A stretch of DNA of 22,170 bases, from positions 1 through 22,170 of the IMG/VR virus record IMGVR_UViG_3300043466_001255. The stretch is one strand, 5' to 3'. Under the pieces are notes generated by a model. That model worked only from the letters and a program-made list of their open reading frames with translations. It was not told where the DNA came from and did no database searches. The DNA is from a virus. Shown one piece after another: positions 7,864 through 17,300 of this stretch (the first letter of the stretch is position 1; the number at the start of each line of letters is the position of its first letter). The position numbers and the translations under genes are program-made.

Positions 7864-8592
7864 ATGGACGGCACTGCAAACCCATTTTCTTGGCAGGATG
7901 AACTAGGTCAATGGACGAAGACCAGCGGACTGCAAAACTACCTGCAAACGGGACTGCAAGATAGCACCATTGGAAAGTCTGGTTTTTTTGATCAGGCAAC
8001 TGCTCAGGCGCAGGATTTGCGTGCTAAAAACTTGGCATTGGCGCAACAGGCCATCGGACAGGCTCCCGTTGCCGGAATTGACCCTGCGCAGGCTGTAGCA
8101 GCCACACAGGCCGCTAATGCACAGGCTCTGCAACAGCGCGAGGCTGCTAGGCAGGCAGGATATGGACTTGCTAGGGCCAACCAACAGTCTGCTACTGACT
8201 GGATCAACCAGATGATGGGTTCCACATCCCAAGCCGTTACCAAACAACAGCAAGAGTGGCAGAACTACCAACAAGCTGCCATGCAGGCTGCGGCACAAAA
8301 CCAAGGTGGTCAAAATGCAATACTAGGGGCTGGGATCAATGCGCTTGGAACAATTGGCGGAGCAGCACTTGGAGCTAAAGCTGGCCCTTTGGGAATGCAG
8401 GCAGGAAGCGCACTGGGCGGAGCATTGGCAGGCATGGCATCAAAAGGATTAACGTCAGGAGGAGGATATTCATCTGTTGGATCAGCCCAACAAGCAGCCC
8501 CTTATGCAGCAGGATTTACAAACACTTCAGGCGGAATTATTCCAAGGGCGGCTCCAGCAGGAATCGCGTACTTTGGTGGAAGACAGTATTAA
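7864..8592 (+). CDS. Internal virion (gp14-like) protein with Gly/Ala hydrophobic segment
   Basis: 242 residues from the ATG at 7864, which follows the upstream TAA by four bases; an in-frame TTG at 7849 would overlap that gene and add only five residues, so I reject it. Residues 1-~30 contain NPFSWQDELGQW. Residues ~45-145 form long Ala/Gln-rich helices. At about residues 148-195 there is a Gly/Ala-rich hydrophobic stretch (AILGAGINALGTIGGAALGA, then GPLGMQAGSALGGALAGMA) with small residues spaced as in glycine-zipper membrane helices. A protein of this type after the tail genes fits an ejection-channel component that enters the cell envelope. No classical signal peptide is seen. Function is inferred. 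Confidence 0.78.
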   Translation: MDGTANPFSWQDELGQWTKTSGLQNYLQTGLQDSTIGKSGFFDQATAQAQDLRAKNLALAQQAIGQAPVAGIDPAQAVAATQAANAQALQQREAARQAGYGLARANQQSATDWINQMMGSTSQAVTKQQQEWQNYQQAAMQAAAQNQGGQNAILGAGINALGTIGGAALGAKAGPLGMQAGSALGGALAGMASKGLTSGGGYSSVGSAQQAAPYAAGFTNTSGGIIPRAAPAGIAYFGGRQY

Positions 8593-8628
8593 CTTTTAAC
8601 AAAACCTAACAACTAACAAAACAATACT
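8593..8628 (+). promoter_or_regulatory. Unstructured A/C-rich leader before the 169-aa gene
   Basis: At 36 bases this is the longest gap in the window. It is nearly free of G and made of repeated AAC/CTAAC/AAAAC words, ending in AATACT directly before the ATG. No SD is present. An A-rich, structure-free leader of this sort can help initiation where SD pairing is not used. I see no convincing promoter or hairpin in it. Confidence 0.35.
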
Positions 8629-9138
8629 ATGGGCGGCTCACCTTCTCCAGCACCACAGCAACAGGACAACAGCGCAACACTTGCAATGATCGCTCAAATG
8701 CAAGCCCAGCAAGCCGCTGCACAACAACAGGCACAGCGTGCGCAAGAAAGGGCTATTTACAACTCGCAAGTGCAGGCCGCTAACCAAGCCAAAAATGTCG
8801 GAATGCAAACAGCGCAGCAGCAGCTTGGCTTGCAAGACCAGTATCAGCAGGCCAAGGATGCATCCGCGCTTGCCGAGGCGCAACGTCAATCATCTGCCGC
8901 TGGAGCAGCCGCAACTGGCGGAGGTTATGATTTTGCTGAAACCCAAAAAGCGCAACTTTCTAATCTTGGAGCCGCCTCTGGAATGCTTCCACAAACAATG
9001 GCTAATATTGGTGGCATCTCTCCCATTAAAAACCCAGCCGCAACTACAGCAGGAAGCATGACATCTGCTGCCAATAGGGGCGTTACTGGAGCGAATCAAT
9101 TCCAGATGCCGACAACTGAAGGTCTTGCTATCCGTTAA
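8629..9138 (+). CDS. Gln/Ala-rich internal virion protein candidate, paralogue of the next gene
   Basis: 169 residues. It starts MGGSPSPAPQQQ, then about 80 residues of Gln/Ala-rich helix likely to form a coiled coil. The next protein (181 aa) shares the plan: a long Gln/Ala helix, a YNxxVQxAxQxxxxGxQxAxQQ segment (here from YNSQVQAANQAK), a GGxG(Y/F) turn, a K-x-x-x-x-N-(L/I)-G segment (here KAQLSNLGAAS), then a loose tail ending in (N)xFxxP near the C-terminus (NQFQMPTTEG). The two are probably old tandem duplicates. The opening MGGSxPxP also links it to the 119-aa protein at 7500. Likely an internal or ejected virion protein. Confidence 0.77.
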   Translation: MGGSPSPAPQQQDNSATLAMIAQMQAQQAAAQQQAQRAQERAIYNSQVQAANQAKNVGMQTAQQQLGLQDQYQQAKDASALAEAQRQSSAAGAAATGGGYDFAETQKAQLSNLGAASGMLPQTMANIGGISPIKNPAATTAGSMTSAANRGVTGANQFQMPTTEGLAIR

Positions 9139-9143
9139 GTAAT

Positions 9144-9689
9144 ATGTTTTTAGGTGCTTATGGCAGTTATGGAAACAGATCACTAGGGGAACAAAAAACC
9201 AGAAAGCAACTTGATCAAGAGGCCGCAGATAGGGCCGCTGAACAACAAAAAGCGCAGACTGAGGCACTATTAGCCACCCTACGGGCGCAAGCAGCAGCAC
9301 AAGCAAAGGCGTTAAAGGCTAAAGAAGACGCTGCTAGATACAATGAGGCAGTACAATATGCCCAGCAACAAGCCCAGACTGGAAATCAAGAGGCTAGGCA
9401 GCAAATTGCATCTTATAATCAAGCGCAACAGGCGCAAGATACAGCGGCACAACAAACCCAACAATCCAGCATGCAATCTGGAGCGCAAGCGGCAGTCGGA
9501 GGAGCAGGATTCAATCCGGCAATGGCAGCAAAGCAATCATTTGCAAATATTGGAATGGGCGGCGGGGCATCCATGATTAACCAAGCACCGCAAGTAGCGC
9601 GAGCTACCCCGCCAGCAAACCAAACAGGTGCTTCTTCAAATAAATTTACACTTCCATCTGCATCTGGTATTAACTTCGGAGGATTTTAA
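9144..9689 (+). CDS. Gln/Ala-rich internal virion protein candidate, paralogue of the previous gene
   Basis: 181 residues, starting five bases after the previous stop without an SD. It lacks the MGGS opening (it has MFLGAYGSYGNRSLGEQ), but then follows the same plan as the 169-aa protein: a long Gln/Ala/Lys helix (LLATLRAQAAAQAKALKAK), YNEAVQYAQQQAQTGNQEA, GGAGFNPAMAAKQSFANIG, and an end segment with NKFTLPSASG. The end of the gene carries GGAGG (codons for the closing Gly-Gly), which may double as the ribosome site of the next gene. Role probably as for the other Ala/Gln-rich proteins. Confidence 0.77.
   Translation: MFLGAYGSYGNRSLGEQKTRKQLDQEAADRAAEQQKAQTEALLATLRAQAAAQAKALKAKEDAARYNEAVQYAQQQAQTGNQEARQQIASYNQAQQAQDTAAQQTQQSSMQSGAQAAVGGAGFNPAMAAKQSFANIGMGGGASMINQAPQVARATPPANQTGASSNKFTLPSASGINFGGF
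9677..9683 (+). promoter_or_regulatory. Shine-Dalgarno-like site of the 565-aa gene
   Basis: CGGAGGA lies nine bases before the ATG at 9693. It is the strongest SD-like match at any start in this window, most of which have none. It overlaps the final Gly-Gly codons of the upstream gene, so it could be coincidental. Confidence 0.4.
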
Positions 9690-9692
9690 ATT

Positions 9693-11390
9693 ATGGCAAA
9701 CGCATTTGAAACTGGTGGATACGCATTCGCTCCAGTCCTTCCAAGGGTTGATGAACCTTTGGCTGGCCTGAAGCCACTTTCATTTGCAGGCGGAAGCCAG
9801 TCACCCATCCAATTTAAACCGCTTGCAGCATGGAATGTTGAAAGCCCCCGCGCTGAATTGATCGGACAGGGAATTTCCAGCGGACTTGGATCTATTGCGC
9901 AGGGCATTCAAGCGACCTATAAGAGCAAACAGGATAGAGAAGAAACATTTCGTAAAGAAGGCAGGGAAGATCGTCTTCTTGCTGAAAAGAATGCTAGAGA
10001 AGATAAACTTCTTGCGCAAAAGTACGCTCAAGAAAGAGATATTAGCATCATCAAGGAACAAATCCGAGAAAGGCTTCCTTCATCTACTGCACTCAAAGGA
10101 CTTGCAGAAAGAAGCCTGCTGGGCGAACAGCCTGATGAGTCTAGTGACGCAATGTCAACTGTGGCTCCACTTGAACCACTTGAAATAAAAAGCATCAACA
10201 AAGGCAGACTTGGCGGAGGATCATTTGAAAGCATTAATCTTCCTGAAGAAGAGGAGGCGACTAGTGAAACCTTAAAAATAAATAACGGATCATCTCCGTT
10301 AGCCAACATTACAGCACCAGTAGATATTTCCGCCGCTCCATCTCCTCGCGGGCAGGATGCCATAAATGCCCTTTCAACTATTGACTGGTCTAAAGTAAAG
10401 GGTCTTGTAGCAAGCACAGGAGGCGCGGCGACACCGACTGACGTTCCACTTGAAAGAAACATTTTCTTGCAAAAGAAGCCGCCAGCTTCGCTTGCAAACC
10501 TTGGCGGTGTTTCTGATGAGTTCTTGAAAAACGTAGAAAGTAATCTTTCGGATGTAGAAGAATCAGACAGATTGGCAAACAGAATGGAGCAAAATCGCCA
10601 GCAAAGCCAGCTACAGAAGCAGATGGAGCAGGCCATTGGCATTGACGCAATCTACAACGAGCAAGAGGCTCTTGCGCTTCGTGATTATGCAAAGACCAAA
10701 GGGATTCCTGCTGCTCTAAAGGCAACCCGTGGAGGGTATGAAGTTACATGGCCCTCGCAGACAGAGATTGAGAAGTACAGGGAGAGCATGGGCGGAAAAC
10801 AGCCAGCCGCCATGAAGCAGGAAGAAATCTTCAAAGAAGAGGACAAGTTGCGCGGAGATTACCTGTCCCAATCTAAAAACTTTCAAGTTGTTCAATCGGC
10901 ATGGAATAACCTCAAGGGCAAACTAAAAGATCCAACTGGAGCTTCTGATATGTCCATGATCTTTGCATACATGAAGCTCCTTGATCCCACATCGACTGTT
11001 CGTGAGGGTGAATATGCAACCGCATCCAATGTTGGAACAATTCCTCAAACCATCTTTGGAAAGTATAACAAAGCGATTGAAGGAAGTGGCTTTCTTGATC
11101 CCAAAGTTCGCGAGTCTTTCATTAAAGAAGCAAAGGGCATGTATGAAAATGCCCTTGATTCCCATAAACAAGTTGTTGAACAGACAAAACAACTTGCCAA
11201 ACAATATAATCTTAATCCAGAGCGAGTTACAATCGACCTTGTAACAAGAGACAAGGGGCCGGAAATTGACAACGCAGTAAAAGAATTGGAAGCAAGTCTT
11301 AATGCTAGACAAGATGTTGGATCTCCATCCTACAAAGAAGCATTTAATAAGTTAAAAGAATTGCGCAGACAACAGAAACAGGCACAATAG
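9693..11390 (+). CDS. Internal virion (gp15-like) protein with conserved LDPTSTVREGEY block
   Basis: 565 residues. After a ~75-residue opening there is a highly charged Arg/Glu/Lys/Asp helix at about residues 76-117 (QDREETFRKEGREDRLLAEK), probably a coiled coil. Residues ~130-300 are low-complexity and likely flexible. The C-terminal ~200 residues are helical and contain LDPTSTVREGEYATASN at about residues 430-446, a block I know from internal or ejection proteins of many short-tailed phages, followed by GIPxx-like and long helical segments. It lies between gp14-like genes and the giant gene, the position of T7 gp15 (about 747 residues). It probably joins the giant protein in the ejection assembly. 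The family block is seen; the ejection role is inference. Confidence 0.82.
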   Translation: MANAFETGGYAFAPVLPRVDEPLAGLKPLSFAGGSQSPIQFKPLAAWNVESPRAELIGQGISSGLGSIAQGIQATYKSKQDREETFRKEGREDRLLAEKNAREDKLLAQKYAQERDISIIKEQIRERLPSSTALKGLAERSLLGEQPDESSDAMSTVAPLEPLEIKSINKGRLGGGSFESINLPEEEEATSETLKINNGSSPLANITAPVDISAAPSPRGQDAINALSTIDWSKVKGLVASTGGAATPTDVPLERNIFLQKKPPASLANLGGVSDEFLKNVESNLSDVEESDRLANRMEQNRQQSQLQKQMEQAIGIDAIYNEQEALALRDYAKTKGIPAALKATRGGYEVTWPSQTEIEKYRESMGGKQPAAMKQEEIFKEEDKLRGDYLSQSKNFQVVQSAWNNLKGKLKDPTGASDMSMIFAYMKLLDPTSTVREGEYATASNVGTIPQTIFGKYNKAIEGSGFLDPKVRESFIKEAKGMYENALDSHKQVVEQTKQLAKQYNLNPERVTIDLVTRDKGPEIDNAVKELEASLNARQDVGSPSYKEAFNKLKELRRQQKQAQ

Positions 11391-11399
11391 CTCCTCAAC

Positions 11400-14300
11400 A
11401 TGAGCGTTCTTGATGCCATTGATGCTGAAATTAAAGCGGAGGATGATGCAAGCAAACTTGCTGCAAATGAGCCTCTACAAAAACCCGTAGAAGAGGCCAA
11501 GCCGCCTGCTGGAGTACTTGGATTAATTGATGCAGAAATTGAAGCTGAACAAAATCCAGTTCCATTTGCTGGCAAAAAAGCAGAAGAACTAGATACGACA
11601 GATTATGAGGTTCTAAATTATCTCTCCCCAGAAAAACTTACGGAAGTTTCTAATACTAGAAAAGACATCCCGCTGCCGGATGATCTTTTGCGCAAAAAGT
11701 TCGATTACCAAAGAAGCCTTCCTTGGAACGAAGGCATGAGGACGATGGAGGATTGGTACAACATCGGCGCGGGAGTTGTAGAAACTGGTAAAAGCCTAGC
11801 CAAGGGTGTTGGAAAGGTTGCTTACAATGTTTTTGATCCAACTGGTGACAAAGGATTTCAGTCAATTAAAGACTTTGTATCGCCAGCAGTAGAACTTCCA
11901 TCAATGGCAGCAAATCTTGCTACCAAACTCTATGAAGGCGGTATGGATTGGACTGACAGGTTGAGCGAAAAGTTTGGACTTCACGACCAAGAAAAAAGTT
12001 TTGAAAACTATAAAGCGAGGCATCTAGTTGATCAGATTCAGGCTCAAGCAGCACAAGAAGACCCCTCTATTTACGGCAGGCTGATTAAATCTAACTTTGT
12101 AAAAGAGGGACTTGCTCAAATTGCATTAAGCACGATTCCTGATGCCCAGACAATTAGCGAACAAGAGGGAGTGTCCCTTGAAAAAGCAAAGCAAATACGC
12201 AAAGACAGGGCATATCAAATTGCTGAACAGACTGCATCTGAAAGGGCCGCAATGGAGCCAGAAACAGATGAAGACATTGCCACCGCAGGAACATTTCTGC
12301 TTCCTAGCAGCTTGGGCCTTGGAGAAATGGGGCTTGTCTCGCTTGGTGCAGAAGCCGCATTAAAGTCGGCTCCGCAGATTGCCCGTGGAATTAAATATGC
12401 AGGGAAAACTGACGCTCAAATTAAAGCAATCAATGACGCTGCTCAGATTGCAGCTAGGGAAAAGGCATTAGAGACACTTGCAAGGAGGCAGCAGCCTTCA
12501 TTTATCGGAAAAGCAGCCGGAGCGGTCGCTGATAAAATTGATGACGCTGCAATTGCTTTAAAAAATATTTCTGAAAAGACTCCGCAAATACTTAAAGACG
12601 TTGTTCCAGTTGTAGGCGGTGGAGCGATTGGATATGGAGTAAGCGATGAAAACAGGGGGGGCGGAATTCTTGCTGGAGCATTACTTGGCAAGGCTGGAAG
12701 GCCAGCATTAAAAGCTGCTGCATATGCGACGAAGTTGCCTGCACTGGTTCGTGAGATTGATGCAGCTAGGGCTATTTCTGCTGGAGGGACAAAAGGAACA
12801 TTTGAAATTCTTGGAGGAACGCCAAACGTAAGCAAGGAGGCCGCAAAAATTCTTCGATATGGAGGAAGGAGGATTGATGACATCCTTGAAAATAGCGTCG
12901 AGTACGCCAAAGCCGGAATTCACGGCACAACGCTTGCGTTGGCTACGGGCGCATTGGAATCGGCTTCTCCTGAAGAACTGAACAACATGCTTGCCAGCGG
13001 CTTGTTCTACATTGGCGGAGGGAGGGCTGCTCACCATGTTTTTGGCAAGCTGACTGGCGTAGATCCAGTTGTTGAGGCAAGAAGGCGCAGGCAGCAAGTC
13101 CAAGATGATCTCAAGACATACCAAGACCTTGATCAAGCAAGCAAAGACACTCTAAATTCAGTTACCAGTTGGGATAACGTAATTGCAAATCGGCAGAAGG
13201 TCGTCCAACAGGCAGAAACTGCATACAACGATGCCCTTGCAAGAGGATCTAACGACGCTGAAAGACTTGGGAAAAACCTGAAGGCACAAAGGGCCGCTCT
13301 TTCCATGCTAAATCGCGCCAATGTGCAAACACGCAACGAGTATGGTCGCCAATTCATCACGCAGCTTACTAGGAACAACCAGCTTGTTAATGGCGTATTA
13401 AGGGCTGGTCAGAACAATGTGGGAATCAGCATTCTTACACCTAAACAAATTTTTGATAAATTCCGGCAAGATCCTGCAAATGCAGCAGCCACAGATCAAG
13501 AATTGATGGATGCTGCCCAGCAGCGAGGATTTTACAGCACGCCGGAGGGCGCGGTTGAGTATCAAGCCGGAATGGGAATGGAAGCCCCCAAAAGCAAGAT
13601 GATCTTTGATCGCACAAAGCCATCAATCGTTATCAACGCTGACCACTTAAAGGCTCGCATGCTTATTGATGGTGAATCTGCCGCAGAGGTATTAAACCAT
13701 GAAGTTGGACATCATGTCCGAAACATCCCAGAATTCAGGGATGCCAACAAAGATGCTGAAGCGATGCTATTCAGCCAAGAAATTCGCGACCCATCCGGCA
13801 ATATTGTAGCGACAACTTCTGGACGATATAGCCCCAAGGATCTTGTCGAAATGTACAAGAAGAACTACATGAAGGACAAAATGCCAGATGAAATAGAACA
13901 GCTATCAAAGCTGGCTGGCCTTTGGGACTTCTCTCGCAACGATTTAAACGAAAATGCAGTCGCCTCGTACATGAGGGATGAGATTATTGCAGACCTTAAT
14001 GCTGAAACGCTTTCACGCCATCTTGGCGAGGATCTTGACTCCGGCACAAAGCACATCATTGATTTAGCTCGCGTAAAAACCAAAAAAAGCATCCTAGACC
14101 GCGCTATTATTAAATTTGCAGGGCTTGGTGGAAAGGGAGATCCTACTAGCGAGCTTACTGGGGCTGAATACTCGCCGGAAGTCATGGCGGCTAATAGGAA
14201 CGCCATGCGTGCGCTACAATCGCTTCAGGGCGAGGTTTCCGCTGCGGTTAGATCACCTGATGAGCCAAAGATCAACAGGGCAGAGATGATGAGGAATAAG

Positions 14301-17300
14301 GCTCTTATGGAGCGTTATGGCAAGTACAGCGGCCTATTCAAAACCAAAGTTCAAGCGCAGATATTCGACGGCAATGGAAACCCAGTTGGTGCGCCAATCG
14401 ACATCGCTAATCCAAACGCCTCCGAAGGATCATGGCAGAACAAGAATGGGCAAGTACGTCAACTTAATGGTTACGGACAACGTCCTGATGAAGTCAGCGA
14501 AGCAAATGGTATTGTTATCCCAGATGGCGGCTCGCTTGTCGTTGGAAGGCAAATTGTCATGCAGCCAGATGGCAAAACTCCTATATTGCTTGATACCAAG
14601 GAGGCGAAAAAACTTCAAAAGGATCGCACTGATGTAGTTCGCAATGCACTGAACACGCCCGATGAGGGCGCACCAAACCGATTTGAACCTACTGGCGATC
14701 CAGATGGAACATGGCGTGGAACGCTAACTCCTCTACAGATTGATGCAATCAAGAACCTTCCTGAAGGGATTGTTCCAAAATCAATCAAGGAGCATATTCT
14801 GAAGATTAACGACATGATCGTGCGCGGAGATGGATCGCGAATGCTTGTCGATTACGCCGCAGTAATGAACGACAGCGGCAAATACACGCCGTATTCAGCC
14901 AAGATTTACGATGTTGTTCCTATCGGAATGCATCTTTCAAAGAATGGTCACTTCCTTGTCACGACAATCTCCGTAGGGCGCATGTTCGACAAGCTAAATG
15001 CTTGGAGTGAGCGTATGCCTGCACGCCTTGCCCCTTGGGGTGGAAGCAAGGATGCATTCTTCAAGGAATTCACCGAAACGTATCTCCAGAACTGGCAGAA
15101 TGGGCTGGCTGGTGAAACTGGCCTTGCCGGAACGCCTGCCGAAGCAATCGCAAAGAAGAATATCTTCGCGGACTTCCTGAACCTTGCCACCAAGGACACC
15201 GCTCCGCTTAATCCTGACCGCACAAAAACGCCTCGCAGGAAAGGTGATGTTCGCGGGAAAGACATCGACCGCACGATCATGTCCATGCGTCTTGATCACA
15301 TGGCAGAGCTTATTGACAACGATGGTGCGCCGAAGATTCCCGTCAGTTATCAAAAGGCAAAATTCAACATGATGCCAGCCGAGCCTGCTCCTGAAACTCC
15401 AATGGAGGAGCGCAGGCCGTCCGCAATCAACCTTGGCATCAGGGCGACTTACACTCCCGAAAGAAAGCCGTTTGAAGCGCGGTATGTGGCTCCAGAAGGC
15501 GCAGCACTTACGGCGAGTTTGGTAGCAAGCGGAACTAGCCTAGAGTCATTCGGCAAGGAGTCACTCGCGAAACTTGCGGAATACTATGGAATTACGATTC
15601 CAGATGGCGCAAGCCGTGGAGAGATCATTGATTCCATCAACGAGAGGCCGATTGAGGCTCCTATAGCTGCACAGCCACAAGAAACCAAGTTCTCCTTCAC
15701 GACATCTACCGAGCGTGACGATGCAATTAAAAAGCTAATTGCCACAGGAGACGACCAAGGAATCCGCGACCTTAATAGAACCACAATACTTAGCGCACTA
15801 GCTGACCTTAAAAACATTCAAGTCGCGATTGAAGACGCGAAGGGCGTGTACAAGGGGGATAAAGAAGTTTCTTCCATTATCAAGGTCACTACGACTAGCC
15901 AACAGGATCTCAACAGGGTCAGGAGTCGCATTGCAGATGTTGCAAAGATGTTCCAGCAAATGGAATTCCTTGAAGAAAAAATGGGCGCAGGAAAACGAGG
16001 CCTTTTTGGGAAAACTGATGAAGATGGATTTAAACATATCGGAAGTTCCACTCTGTATGTCGAGGGAGTTACAGATGATCAGATTGAACAGGCTAGAAAA
16101 CAGGCCGGAATTGATGGATTAACGCTTGCAGATGGACGAATTGAGTTGTATGACCGAAGTGATGACCCAGAATTCTTCAACCGAGTTACAGCCCTTGACA
16201 CCGCAATCCGACAAGCTGGAGGTGTGGTCACATCGTCTGAAACAGGCGTTGCATCAGTCAAATCCTATAGTGAAGATCCGCAACGATACGCCGGAACAAT
16301 CGGGTACGACGACCAGTCGCTTCAGATTTATTCCGCCGCAGGAGAATCAGAGCGACTAAAGACTCCCTTAGTTCAGAAGTTGATGGGCCTTATGGGAAGG
16401 CCGATGGAGGCTCCAAAGTCTGGCAAGAGATCCTATTTTGAGGCAAAAGACTTAACGCCGGAGCAAGTCAAGAAGCAGGTCGGAATAGCTCAGAGATTTA
16501 TTAGCCTCCCATTAAATGATTTAGCCAATCCTTTAGTCAAAAAGGCATATGAGCGTCTTAACATAGAAATCGGAAAGCAGTACGATTACCTAACCGAAGG
16601 CAAAGACGGAACCAAGTTCACAAGCCAGCCTTATGAATTGGCTGGAGAGCCTTACGAATCAAGCGCAGATGCCATTAACGACATCAGGACAAAGAATAGC
16701 CTGAAGTTTCTAAAGACCGATCCTTCCTCGTTTGGGCCTGAAGGTGAAGATTTCAGCTACCATCCGCTATTGCAGGACAGCGGCAGGGTAGACGCAAATG
16801 GAGTGAGGTTGACATATAACGACCTTTTCCGCGCAGTGCATGACGCGATAGCTCACGGCTTATTTGGGGCTGAATTTGGGCCTATTGGCGAAGAGTCGGC
16901 ATGGCAGACGCACATGAGGACGCTAGACGATCCTTGGGCAAGGTGGGCTTTGACCACAGAAACAAGGGGTCAGAATTCATACGTCAACTACCGCGAGCAA
17001 ATGCTTGGACAAGACGGCATGCCACTTCAAAAAGGCGACGATGGGTACATTCCGCTTAAAGAGCGTGGATTTGCAGAGCAGAAGGCCGCACTACTTCCAC
17101 TTGAAGACTCACTCACTGGTGATAAGAAAGTGGACGAAGTAACACGCAAACTGATGAACGAGATTGGCGAAGATCAGTCTCAAGGCAGTGCCGGAATCAG
17201 CTTCATGCCAGCCGACGAAAAATATCCCACAAGCGAGCGTGGATTCTACTCCGGCCTGCAAAAGACGATTGACGAAAAGATGCCAGCAAAGGCATCGCCA

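Noticed and set aside
7500-8592. A frameshift splitting one gene into the 119- and 242-aa frames
   Set aside because: The join has a clean TAA and a nearby ATG like all other gene borders here, with no slippery run at the junction. A fused homologue elsewhere would be needed to argue for it.
8593-8628. Promoter or terminator in the 36-base gap
   Set aside because: No -35/-10 pair of good quality and no hairpin; the A/C-rich words are better read as an unstructured leader.
10028-10642. 204-residue open frame on the minus strand
   Set aside because: It lies wholly inside the 565-aa gene, is Ser/Ala-rich as expected for the complement of Glu/Gly/Lys codons, and shows no domain or start signal.
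11400-13600. Lytic transglycosylase at the N-terminus, as in T7 gp16
   Set aside because: No convincing catalytic Glu context or GLMQ-type motif was found in the first ~700 residues.
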